Part shown: positions 17,217 to 25,344 of the stretch, in pieces | Position numbering within the stretch: position 1 is the first letter of the stretch | How the letters are laid out: every line of letters starts with the position of its first letter | The notes under the pieces: model-generated | Databases searched by the model: none | What the model saw: the letters and a program-made list of their open reading frames with translations, nothing else | What the model was told of the DNA's origin: nothing | Source of the DNA: Streptomyces spiralis | GTDB lineage: Bacteria; Actinomycetota; Actinomycetes; Streptomycetales; Streptomycetaceae | Length of the DNA: 64,000 nucleotides | Assembly (NCBI RefSeq): GCF_014654675.1 | Contig: NZ_BNBC01000010.1 | Span: 124,001 to 188,000, forward strand | Reading direction: 5' to 3' | Program-made: the position numbers and the translations under genes

Positions 17217-20093
17217 GTGTCGACCGTCGCGCCCGAGCCGGACGTCAGTGTTGTCGTCATCGTCTACAACGACGAAGAGCGACTTCCGACGGCCGTTGGT
17301 TCCGTCCTTGAGCAAACCTTGCGCAATGTCGAGGTGATCATCGCCGACGACTGCTCGACGGACGGCTCCTACGAGGTCGCGCAAGCGCTCGCCGCGGCCC
17401 ACCCCGACAAGGTCCGCGCCATCCGGCTGCCCGAGAACAGCGGCGGCTGCGGAGAGCCGCGCAACCAGGGCGTGAAGGTGGCCCGCGGCCGGTACGTGAT
17501 GTTCCTGGACAGCGACGACACGCTGGAACGCAACGCGTGCCGCAACATGGTCGAGGCCGCCGACCGCACCGACGCCGACCTCGTCTCCGCCCTGTGTGTC
17601 CGGGTTCACACCGACAGCCGGCACGACAAGCGGGTCCAGTGGTACCCCTGGCTGTACCGCGAGACCCGCACCCTGGACTCCGTCGCCGAGCTGCCGGACC
17701 TGTTCGTCTTCGACACCCTGTCGACGAACAAGTGCTACCGGCGCGACTTCCTCCTCGGCAACGACCTCGCCTTCCCCCGCGGCATCCACTACGAGGACCT
17801 GCTCTTCTCGGCCCAGGCCTACCTGGCCGCGCGCCGGATCACGCTCATCCCCAACACGGTCTACTTCTGGAACGTGGTCCAGAAGACGTCCGTGAAGTCG
17901 ATCAGCAACCGGCGCAACGAGATCAGCAACTTCGCCGACCGCGTCGAGATCCACCGCCGTATCGACGCCATCCTGGACCGCCAGGGCCAGGACGAGCTGA
18001 AGCTGCGCAAGGACATCAAGTTCCTCAAGCACGACCTGGTGCTGTACCTGCGGGAACTGCCGTTCCTCGACGACGACTACCGGCACCGCTTCGCCGAGCT
18101 GGCCCGCGACTACGTCCAGGACTTCCCCGAGGCCGCCTACGCCGAGCTCGACCGCGTCCACGCCATCTGCGCCCAGCTGCTGCTGCGCGAGGACTGGACC
18201 GACCTGATGCCGGCCATCGACACGCTGCTGAACCGCAACAAGATCTCCGCGCCGCTGACCGAGCGGGACGGCCGGATCTACTGGACCGACCGCTACCTCG
18301 ACGACGACGAGATGCGCTCCGTCCTGGACGTCACCACGCTCGGCTACCACGCCAAGCAGCTCAACCAGATGTACCTGCGCAACCGGCTCACCGAGTACAC
18401 CGCGCGCGGCGGCGACGTGGTGCTCGCCGGCGAGGTCGTCAACCCGCTGCACACCATCGCCCCGGGGGCGAAGCTCACCGCCGAGCTGGAGTTCCGCGCC
18501 CGCCGCCGCAGCCTGCAGACCTTCACCTTCCCGGTGCCCGCCCCGCGCCACCAGGGCGACGTGATCGCCTGGCGGGCCGAGGTGCCGCTGGCCCGGCGGC
18601 TGAGGCCGCTCGGCATCGTCGACGACGTCTGGGACGTCCGGCTGCACCTCACCGCGGACGGCAAGCGGACCACCAGCCGGCTCACCGTCGGCGCCGTCGA
18701 CCTGGAGCACGCCGACGACGTCCCCGTCCGGCCGCGGCTCACCCGGCTCATGGCGGACCGCCTCGAGGCCCAGGTGTCCGCCAAGGGCCACCTGGCCTTC
18801 CGGCTCACCCAGCACAGCCGGCTCGCCCGCACCGGGCGCGCCGCCGTGGAGCGCAACCTGCACGGCCGCCCCGCGCGCGCCGCCAAGGGCGCCTACCGCA
18901 GGCTCCGGGCCCTGCGCCGGGACCTGAACTCCGGCACCCGCAAGCTCCAGGTCTACGAGCGCATGCTGACCAGGCTGCCCGTCCGCAAGGGCACCGTCGT
19001 CTTCGAGAGCCACCTCGGCAAGCAGTACAGCGACAGCCCGCGCGCGATCTACGAGGAGCTGCGGCGCCGCGGCGCGCCGATCACCCCGATCTGGTCGTAC
19101 GCCGGTGAGCGCCCTGAGGGCTTCCCGAAGGACGCGGAGCTGGTGCGCCGCTGGTCGTGGGGCTACCTCAAGGCGCTCGCCCAGGCCGAGTACTGGATCG
19201 ACAACCAGGGCTTCCCGCTGCGCCTGACCAAGCGCCCGGAGACGACGTACATCCAGACCTGGCACGGTTCCGCGCTCAAGCGGATGGGCTTCGACGAGCC
19301 GGGCCTGAGGATGCTGTCCGAGCCGGAACAGCGCTCCTACCAGCAGGCCCTGGACCGCTTCGACCACTTCGTGGTGCGCAGCGAGCACGACGTACGCACC
19401 CTGGCCCGCGCCTACCGCATCCCCGAGCACAAGCTGCTGCGCACCGGCTACCCGCGCAACGACGCCCTGGTGCGGGCCCGGCAGGGCGCCGCGTCCAACC
19501 CCGAGGCGCAGCGGCTGGCCGAACGCCTCGGCATCGACCCCGACCGGCGGGTGCTGCTGTACGCGCCCACGTTCCGCGCCGGTTCCGACGGCCGTGTGAA
19601 GGACTTCGAGTTCCCGTTCGACGTGGAGGACTTCGCCGCCCGCTTCGGCGACGACTGCACCCTGCTGGTGCGGGCGCACTACCTCAACCGTCTCACCCTG
19701 CCCCCGTCGGTGGCCGGCAGTGTGATCGACGTCAGCGCCGAGCCGGACATCACCCCGCTGATGCTGCTCGCCGACGCCCTGATCACCGACTACTCCTCGG
19801 TGATGTTCGACTACGCCCTGCTCCAGCGGCCCATCGTGTTCTACGTCCACGACTGGGAGGAGTACGCCCAGGACACCCGGGGCACCTACTTCGACCTGCT
19901 GTCCGAGGCGCCGGGCCCCGTACCGCGCACCGCCGAGGAACTCTTCGACGTGCTCGGCGACCTGGGCACCGTGGGCGCCGTCCACGAGGCGCGGCTGAAG
20001 GAGTTCGTGGACAAGTACGGTGAGTACGACCGCGGGGACGCCGCGGCGCAGATCGTGGACCGTTTCTTCGGCCCCGCGGGAGAGGCCCGATGA
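17217..20093 (+). CDS. Bifunctional glycosyltransferase: GT2 domain fused to CDP-glycerol glycerophosphotransferase (TagF-like)
   Basis: 958 residues. About 10-240 are a GT-A glycosyltransferase family 2 domain (SVVVIVYNDEERL, IIADDCSTDGS, the DxD in FLDSDDTLE). A middle part of about 300 residues is unassigned. About 590-945 match the CDP-glycerol glycerophosphotransferase family: QTWHGSALKRMGFD, LRTGYPRNDAL, LYAPTFR, DISPLM-like DITPLMLLADALITDYSSVMFDYAL and PIVFYVHDWEEY. Expected role: polymerising a teichoic-acid-like wall polymer at the membrane. GTG at 17217 has AGAGG 5 bases upstream; GTG at 17211 is the alternative. It overlaps the next glycosyltransferase by 4 bases. Confidence 0.92.
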   Translation: MSTVAPEPDVSVVVIVYNDEERLPTAVGSVLEQTLRNVEVIIADDCSTDGSYEVAQALAAAHPDKVRAIRLPENSGGCGEPRNQGVKVARGRYVMFLDSDDTLERNACRNMVEAADRTDADLVSALCVRVHTDSRHDKRVQWYPWLYRETRTLDSVAELPDLFVFDTLSTNKCYRRDFLLGNDLAFPRGIHYEDLLFSAQAYLAARRITLIPNTVYFWNVVQKTSVKSISNRRNEISNFADRVEIHRRIDAILDRQGQDELKLRKDIKFLKHDLVLYLRELPFLDDDYRHRFAELARDYVQDFPEAAYAELDRVHAICAQLLLREDWTDLMPAIDTLLNRNKISAPLTERDGRIYWTDRYLDDDEMRSVLDVTTLGYHAKQLNQMYLRNRLTEYTARGGDVVLAGEVVNPLHTIAPGAKLTAELEFRARRRSLQTFTFPVPAPRHQGDVIAWRAEVPLARRLRPLGIVDDVWDVRLHLTADGKRTTSRLTVGAVDLEHADDVPVRPRLTRLMADRLEAQVSAKGHLAFRLTQHSRLARTGRAAVERNLHGRPARAAKGAYRRLRALRRDLNSGTRKLQVYERMLTRLPVRKGTVVFESHLGKQYSDSPRAIYEELRRRGAPITPIWSYAGERPEGFPKDAELVRRWSWGYLKALAQAEYWIDNQGFPLRLTKRPETTYIQTWHGSALKRMGFDEPGLRMLSEPEQRSYQQALDRFDHFVVRSEHDVRTLARAYRIPEHKLLRTGYPRNDALVRARQGAASNPEAQRLAERLGIDPDRRVLLYAPTFRAGSDGRVKDFEFPFDVEDFAARFGDDCTLLVRAHYLNRLTLPPSVAGSVIDVSAEPDITPLMLLADALITDYSSVMFDYALLQRPIVFYVHDWEEYAQDTRGTYFDLLSEAPGPVPRTAEELFDVLGDLGTVGAVHEARLKEFVDKYGEYDRGDAAAQIVDRFFGPAGEAR

Positions 20094-21220
20094 CCCAGCG
20101 CGACATCTTCTTCGTGGCCAACGAGGTCAACGAACTCGGCGGCGTGGGCCGCTGGCAGACCCAGATGGCCCGGCTGCTGGCCGACCGGGGCCACCGGGTC
20201 ACCGTCGTCGGCATCGCCCCCGCCCACCATCCGATGGACCTCGGCGAGCCCCCGTTCCGGACGGAGACGCTGTACGCCCGCCGGCCGCCCGGCCGCCCCC
20301 GGGCACGCCGCCTGCTGGGCCCCGCCGACCCGGCCGTCCGTCGGCACGAGGCCCATATGCGCACCGCCGCCGCCCGGCTCACGACGCTGTTCCGAGCCGC
20401 CCGGCCCGGCGCGGTCATCATCGTCGCGCAGGTGTGGGCGATGGAGTGGGTGGCGCTCGCGGACACCGCCGGACACCGCGTCATCGGCATGACCCACGAG
20501 TCCTTCGAGACCTGCCGCAAGAGTTCCCGGTTCGCACGGGTGAAGAAGTACTTCAAGGACGTCGACCGGCTGCTGGCCCTCACCCAGGAGGACGCGGACC
20601 GCTGGGTCGGCGAGGGACTGAACAACCTCGGCTTCATGCCGAACCCGCTGCCGATCGTGCCCGACACCCCGTCGCAGCGCACCGAGAAGGTGGTCGCGAG
20701 CATCGGCCGGCTCTCCCACGAGAAGGGCGTCGACCTGCTCCTGGACGCCTGGGCCGAGGCCGCGCAGCGGCAGCCCGGCTGGACCCTGCGCATCTACGGC
20801 AAGGGAGAGGCCGAGGCGGAGCTGCGGCAGCGGTGCGCCGACCTCGGGCTGGAGGACTCGGTGGACTTCGCCGGGCAGACCGACGACGTGCCCGGGGCGC
20901 TGCGCGCCTCCTCGGTGTTCGTGCAGTCCTCGCGCGGCGAGGGGTTCCCGCTGGTGCTGCTCGAGGCGATGGCGTGCGGCGTGCCGTGTGTGGCGTTCGA
21001 CTGTGCGCCCGGGGTGCGAGAGATCGTCGGCCACGAGGAGGACGGGCTGCTGGCCCGGCCCGGCAACACCTTCGAACTCGCCCGCCATCTGGTCCGGTTG
21101 ATGTCCGACGAGCAGCTGCGCGACTCCATGGGTGAGCAGGCGCTGCGCAGCGCACGACGGTTCGACCCGGAGACGATCACCGACCGCTGGGAAGAGCTCT
21201 TCGACTTCCTGGAGCGCTGA
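20090..21220 (+). CDS. Glycosyltransferase family 4 protein
   Basis: 376-residue GT-B glycosyltransferase. The N-terminal acceptor domain starts FFVANEVNELGGVGRWQTQMARLLADRGH; the C-terminal nucleotide-sugar domain has VASIGRLSHEKGVDLLLDAW, LRIYGKGEAEAEL, QSSRGEGFPLVLLEAMACGVPCVAFD, including the EX7E-like Glu pair of family 4. Its ATG overlaps the stop of the TagF-like gene (ATGA), so the two are translationally coupled and probably build the same surface polymer. Sugar donor and acceptor unknown. Confidence 0.92.
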   Translation: MTQRDIFFVANEVNELGGVGRWQTQMARLLADRGHRVTVVGIAPAHHPMDLGEPPFRTETLYARRPPGRPRARRLLGPADPAVRRHEAHMRTAAARLTTLFRAARPGAVIIVAQVWAMEWVALADTAGHRVIGMTHESFETCRKSSRFARVKKYFKDVDRLLALTQEDADRWVGEGLNNLGFMPNPLPIVPDTPSQRTEKVVASIGRLSHEKGVDLLLDAWAEAAQRQPGWTLRIYGKGEAEAELRQRCADLGLEDSVDFAGQTDDVPGALRASSVFVQSSRGEGFPLVLLEAMACGVPCVAFDCAPGVREIVGHEEDGLLARPGNTFELARHLVRLMSDEQLRDSMGEQALRSARRFDPETITDRWEELFDFLER

Positions 21221-21302
21221 ACCGACCGCCTGGACGGTCCGGGCACTCACACACGCGAAGATCCATCGGCGACACCGACGACGCATGGAGGACGGAGCGG
21301 GC

Positions 21303-22733
21303 ATGACGGTGAGGCATTCCCCTGGCCACCGCGGTGAGAGCCGGGACCTGGCGGTCAATCCGCTCTTCAGCCGGGAGCCCCTGCGGGTGCCGCGCTACGC
21401 GCTGCCGCAGGGGCAGATGGATCCGGACACCGCCTACCAGGTGGTGCACGACGAGCTGATGCTCGACGGCAACGCCCGGCAGAACCTGGCGACGTTCGTC
21501 TCCACCTGGGCCGAACCGCAGGCCCTGCGGCTGATGGCCGAGTGTGCCCAGAAGAACATGATCGACAAGGACGAGTATCCGCAGACCGCGGAGCTCGAAC
21601 TGCGGTGCGTCCACATGCTCGCCCGGCTGTGGCACGCCGAGGACCCGCGGCACGCGATCGGGTGCTCGACGACCGGATCGAGCGAGGCGGCGATGCTCGG
21701 CGGACTGGCCCTCAAGCGGCGCTGGCAGCACCGGCGCCGCGCCGAGGGAAAGTCCACCGAGCGGCCCAACCTCGTCATGGGCATCAACGTGCAGATCTGC
21801 TGGGACAAGTTCGCCGACTACTTCGAGGTCGAGCCGCGCTATGTGCCGATGGAGGGGGACCGGTTCCACCTCACGCCCGAGAAGGCCGTCGAGCTCTGCG
21901 ACGAGAACACCATCGGGGTCGTCGCCGTGCTCGGCTCCACCTTCGACGGCAGCTACGAACCGGTCGCCGGCATCGCGGCCGCCCTGGACGATCTTCAGTC
22001 CCGTACCGGCCTGGACATCCCCGTCCACGTCGACGCCGCGTCCGGAGGGATGATCGCCCCCTTCCTCGACCCGGACCTGGTGTGGGACTTCCGGCTGCCG
22101 AGGGTCGCCTCCATCAACACCTCCGGCCACAAGTACGGCCTGGTCATGCCCGGAGTCGGCTGGGCCCTGTGGCGCGACCGGGACGCCCTCCCCGACGACC
22201 TGGTCTTCCACGTCAACTACCTCGGCGGCGACATGCCGACCTTCGCGCTGAACTTCTCCCGGCCGGGCGCCCAGGTCGTCGCCCAGTACTACACGTTCCT
22301 GCGGCTGGGCTTCGACGGCTACCGGAGGGTGCAGCAGACCTGCCGTGACGTCGCCACCCGGCTGGCCGCCGAGATCGCGGATCTCGGCCCGTTCGAACTG
22401 ATCACTCACGGCGACGAGATCCCCGTCTTCGCCTTCCGGGTGCGCGAGGACATCGGCAACTTCAGCGTCTTCGACGTCTCCGCCGCACTCCGGGAACGCG
22501 GCTGGCTGGTGCCCGCGTACACCTTCCCGAAGGACCGGACCGACCTCGCCGTGCTGCGCATCGTGGTCCGCAACGGCTTCAGCCACGACCTGGCCGACCT
22601 GCTCCTGGAGGACCTGCGCCGCGTCCTGACCCGGCTGGAGAAGCAGCCGGAGCCGCATCGCAGCGCCGACGACACCAGCAACTTCGCTCATGGCGCGGAG
22701 ACGAAGAACGTACGCCGCCCCGGGCGCCACTGA
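21303..22733 (+). CDS. Glutamate decarboxylase
   Basis: PLP-dependent group II decarboxylase converting glutamate to GABA and CO2. The 476 residues follow bacterial GadB closely: FVSTWAEPQALRLM, IGCSTTGSSEAAMLGGLALKRRW, VHVDAASGGMIAPFLDPDLVWDF, and the PLP lysine in INTSGHKYGLVMPGVGW. The C-terminus carries LVPAYTFPKDRTDLAVLRIVVRNGFS. The ATG at 21303 has GGAGCGGGC upstream; ATG at 21285 is an in-frame alternative. No glutamate/GABA antiporter gene is nearby, so acid resistance as in enteric bacteria is not implied; nitrogen or stress metabolism is equally possible. Confidence 0.95.
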   Translation: MTVRHSPGHRGESRDLAVNPLFSREPLRVPRYALPQGQMDPDTAYQVVHDELMLDGNARQNLATFVSTWAEPQALRLMAECAQKNMIDKDEYPQTAELELRCVHMLARLWHAEDPRHAIGCSTTGSSEAAMLGGLALKRRWQHRRRAEGKSTERPNLVMGINVQICWDKFADYFEVEPRYVPMEGDRFHLTPEKAVELCDENTIGVVAVLGSTFDGSYEPVAGIAAALDDLQSRTGLDIPVHVDAASGGMIAPFLDPDLVWDFRLPRVASINTSGHKYGLVMPGVGWALWRDRDALPDDLVFHVNYLGGDMPTFALNFSRPGAQVVAQYYTFLRLGFDGYRRVQQTCRDVATRLAAEIADLGPFELITHGDEIPVFAFRVREDIGNFSVFDVSAALRERGWLVPAYTFPKDRTDLAVLRIVVRNGFSHDLADLLLEDLRRVLTRLEKQPEPHRSADDTSNFAHGAETKNVRRPGRH

Positions 22734-22748
22734 CCGAGGAGGTACCCG

Positions 22749-23618
22749 ATGTGCCGCCTGTTCGGCCTCAGCAGCGCCCCGCGGCGCACGCACGCCACGT
22801 TCTGGCTCCTCGACGCCCCGGACAGCCTCAGCCTGCAGAGCCACCGCGACCCCGACGGCACCGGTCTCGGCTACTTCTCCGCCGACGGCACCCCGCACGT
22901 CGACAAGGCGCCGATCGCGGCCTACGCCGACCGCGCCTTCGCCGAGGACGCCCGGCAGGTGGAGTCCGCCACCTTCCTCGCCCATGTGCGCTACGCCTCC
23001 ACCGGCAGCCTGGACGCCCGCAACACCCACCCCTTCGAGCAGGACGGGCGGCTTTTCGCGCACAACGGGGTCATCGAGGGACTCGACCGGCTCGACGACC
23101 ACCTGGGCGAGGACCGGGCCCTGGTCCGCGGGGACACCGACTCCGAGCGGTTCTTCGCCCTCATCACCCGGGAGACCCGGCGCCACGGCGGTGACGTCGC
23201 CGCCGGCATCGAGCAGGCCACCCGCTGGATCGCCCGGAACCTGCCCGTCTTCGCCCTCAACCTCGTCCTCATCACCCCCGACCGGCTGTGGGCGCTGCGC
23301 TACCCCGCCACGCACGAGCTGTACGTCCTTCAGCGCCCGGCGGGCGGCCCGTACGGCTCGCGGCACCTGGACCACAGCGGCAGCCACGGTCGGATGCGGG
23401 TCCACGCCGCCCCGCTGGCCGACCGTCCCGCCGTGGTCGTCGCCAGCGAACGCATGGACGACAACCCCGACTGGCGCCTGATGGAGCCGGGCGAACTGCT
23501 CCAGGTGGGCGCCGACCTGCACACCACCCGCCGTGTCGTCCTGCCCGGCCCGCCGGCGCACCCGCTCACCCTGGACGACCTGCGCCCCGCCGCGGCCGCC
23601 TCCCAGCAGGCCGCCTAA
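22749..23618 (+). CDS. Class II glutamine amidotransferase
   Basis: 289 residues with the N-terminal nucleophile cysteine at position 2 (MCRLFGLSS), the mark of class II amidotransferases. Further family pieces are DPDGTGLGYF, FLAHVRYASTGSLDARNTHPFEQDGRLFAHNG and GDTDSERFF. It resembles the EgtC/YafJ group, which hydrolyses gamma-glutamyl amide bonds without a fused synthetase. The usual ergothioneine neighbours are absent, so EgtC function is not claimed. GAGGAGG lies 7 bases before the ATG. It sits 15 bases after glutamate decarboxylase on the same strand; the glutamate link between the two may be meaningful. Confidence 0.9.
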   Translation: MCRLFGLSSAPRRTHATFWLLDAPDSLSLQSHRDPDGTGLGYFSADGTPHVDKAPIAAYADRAFAEDARQVESATFLAHVRYASTGSLDARNTHPFEQDGRLFAHNGVIEGLDRLDDHLGEDRALVRGDTDSERFFALITRETRRHGGDVAAGIEQATRWIARNLPVFALNLVLITPDRLWALRYPATHELYVLQRPAGGPYGSRHLDHSGSHGRMRVHAAPLADRPAVVVASERMDDNPDWRLMEPGELLQVGADLHTTRRVVLPGPPAHPLTLDDLRPAAAASQQAA

Positions 23619-23645
23619 GGGCCTGTCTCGAAGTCCGGGTCATTT

Positions 23646-23662
23646 GATCTTGTGGCAAGATC
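23646..23662. promoter_or_regulatory. Perfect inverted repeat directly before the VOC gene
   Basis: GATCTTG-TGG-CAAGATC: 7-bp arms and a 3-base loop, ending 5 bases before the ATG at 23668. The right arm overlaps a CAAGAT -10-like box placed 6 bases before the ATG, so it could be an operator over a leaderless promoter; as RNA it could also be a small hairpin. Confidence 0.4.
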
Positions 23663-23667
23663 GCGGG

Positions 23668-24081
23668 ATGCTACGACTCACCGACTTCATCATCGACTGC
23701 CCGGACACGATGAAGCTGGCAGCCTTCTACTCCGAGGTGACGGGGCTCCCGGTCAAGGAGGGCAGCGACGAGAACTGGGCCGGTATCCGGTTCGGCGAGA
23801 TCGAACTGGCCTTCACCCAGGTGGAGGACTACCGCGCCCCGCAGTGGCCCGACAGCGAGCACCCCAAGCAGTTCCACCTCGACTTCGAGGTCGACGACAT
23901 CGAGGCCGAACAGCGCCGAGTCCTGGCCCTCGGCGCGACCCTGCAGCGGGACTGCACCGGCCCCGACGGCTACGGTTTCCGCGTCTACGCCGATCCCGTC
24001 GGCCACCCCTTCTGCCTCTGCCGCAACAAGGGTGTCATCTGGACCGACCAGGGCCCCATCTGGCCCAAGCGCGACCAGTAG
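23668..24081 (+). CDS. VOC (glyoxalase/bleomycin-resistance fold) family protein
   Basis: 137 residues with two paired beta-alpha-beta-beta-beta units. The N-terminal unit begins LRLTDFIIDCPDTMKLAAFYSEVTGLPV and the second HLDFEVDDIEAEQRRVLALGATLQ, ending YADPVGHPFCLCRNKG. The metal-ligand type His and Glu positions are only partly present (H in FHLDFEV), so enzyme or binding function stays open. No clear ribosome site; the box inside the inverted repeat 6 bases upstream suggests a leaderless message. The sequence just before it (from 23619) resembles an insertion-element end. Confidence 0.85.
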   Translation: MLRLTDFIIDCPDTMKLAAFYSEVTGLPVKEGSDENWAGIRFGEIELAFTQVEDYRAPQWPDSEHPKQFHLDFEVDDIEAEQRRVLALGATLQRDCTGPDGYGFRVYADPVGHPFCLCRNKGVIWTDQGPIWPKRDQ

Positions 24082-24163
24082 CCGTGCCGCCCGACGCGTG
24101 ACGTGACGCTCAGTTCGTGCGGCCCGTGCGTGCAGGTTGCGTGCGGTGGTGGGTGCGCCAACG

Positions 24164-24346
24164 ATGGATCGGGAGCCCTGCGATCCGAACAGCGAGGAAC
24201 GGGTCAGCGCGACCACCGCCATCTCGGAATACGTCCGCGGCCTCGTCGGCGGCGCCTTCCGCGCCGCCGTCCGCGCGCTGTTCACCGCCCCTGCGGCCAT
24301 GTCCCCGACGGTGACGACCGCACCGGGCGGGCGGGCACAGGCGTAG
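24164..24346 (+). CDS. Possible small protein (60 residues)
   Basis: In the 429-base gap 24082-24510 this short frame has about 88% G/C at third codon positions, like real genes here. The product has an amphipathic stretch, ISEYVRGLVGGAFRAAVRALF, flanked by polar ends; no known domain recognised. The ribosome site is weak. The rest of the gap (24347-24510) shows only the palindrome CTGACGTCAG (24434-24443) and the -10 box of the next gene. This may be non-coding. Confidence 0.25.
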   Translation: MDREPCDPNSEERVSATTAISEYVRGLVGGAFRAAVRALFTAPAAMSPTVTTAPGGRAQA

Positions 24347-24510
24347 CGGGTCGCTCGACACGGCGCGGTCGGCGAGCAGGCGGGGCGGTGATCCGCGGAA
24401 AGCCGGTCAAGGGGCCGGACTTTCCCTCGGTGACTGACGTCAGCGGTATGGACCTGTGGTAGTTGTGTGGCTCCTGGCCAGCATGTTCGGCGGCATGTAG
24501 CGTCATTCGC

Positions 24511-25344
24511 ATGAAGATCCTCATCAGCGCCGACATGGAAGGCGCCACCGGGGTGACCTGGCCCGCCGACGTGCTGCCGGGGACACCGCAGTGGGAGCGG
24601 TGCCGGTCGATGTTCACCTCCGATGTCAACGCAGCCGTGCTGGGCTTCTTCGACGGCGGCGCCGACGAGGTCCTCATCAACGAGGCCCACTGGTCCATGC
24701 GCAATCTGCTGCTCGAACGGCTGGACGAGCGGGCCCAGATGCTCACCGGGCGGCACAAGTCGCTGTCCATGGTGGAGGGCGTGCAGCACGGCGACGTGGA
24801 CGGGATCGCCTTCATCGGCTACCACGCGGGCGCCGGCATGGAGGGCGTGCTCGCCCACACCTACCTGGCCAACTCCATCACCGGGGTGTGGCTGAACGAC
24901 GTACGGGCCAGCGAGGGCCTGCTCAACGCGCACGTGGTCGCCGAGTACGGTGTGCCGGTCGTCCTGGTCACCGGCGACGACCTGGCCTGCGAGGACGCGC
25001 TCGGGTACGCCCCCGAGGCGCTGAAGGTCGCGGTGAAGGACCATGTGTCGCGGTACGCGGCCGTGTGCCGTACGCCGGCCCGCACCGCCGCCGACATCCG
25101 CGCGGCGGCCAAGGAGGCGGCGTCCCTGGCGGTCCGTCACGAGCCGGTGACCGGCGGGCCGTTCACGATCGCGCTGGAGTTCGACGCCGAGCACCTCGCC
25201 ATGGCCGCCACCGTCGTCCCCGGCGTGGCCCGCGTCGGCGAGCGCAAGGTGGCCTACACCAGCGACACCATGTTCGAGGGAATCCGGACCTTCAAGGCGG
25301 TCACCACGATCGCCTCGTCCGCGGTGGAGGAGCAGTATGGCTGA
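24511..25344 (+). CDS. M55 family D-aminopeptidase (DppA-like)
   Basis: Zinc peptidase that in the DppA family removes N-terminal D-residues from short peptides. 277 residues; the zinc ligands line up at Asp8 and Glu10 (ADMEG), His60 (NEAHW), His105 (GYHAG) and a later Glu in the RASEG or GDDLACED region. The start ATG lies 7 bases after TAGCGT (24498-24503), the leaderless pattern. It is the first gene of a four-peptidase operon: its 3' end overlaps the M20 gene by 8 bases. Likely cytoplasmic, acting on D-Ala-containing or other small peptides. Confidence 0.92.
   Translation: MKILISADMEGATGVTWPADVLPGTPQWERCRSMFTSDVNAAVLGFFDGGADEVLINEAHWSMRNLLLERLDERAQMLTGRHKSLSMVEGVQHGDVDGIAFIGYHAGAGMEGVLAHTYLANSITGVWLNDVRASEGLLNAHVVAEYGVPVVLVTGDDLACEDALGYAPEALKVAVKDHVSRYAAVCRTPARTAADIRAAAKEAASLAVRHEPVTGGPFTIALEFDAEHLAMAATVVPGVARVGERKVAYTSDTMFEGIRTFKAVTTIASSAVEEQYG

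Noticed and set aside
22749..23618. Assignment as EgtC of ergothioneine biosynthesis
   Set aside because: The fold fits, but egtA, egtB, egtD and egtE are not next to it, so only the class II amidotransferase family is claimed.
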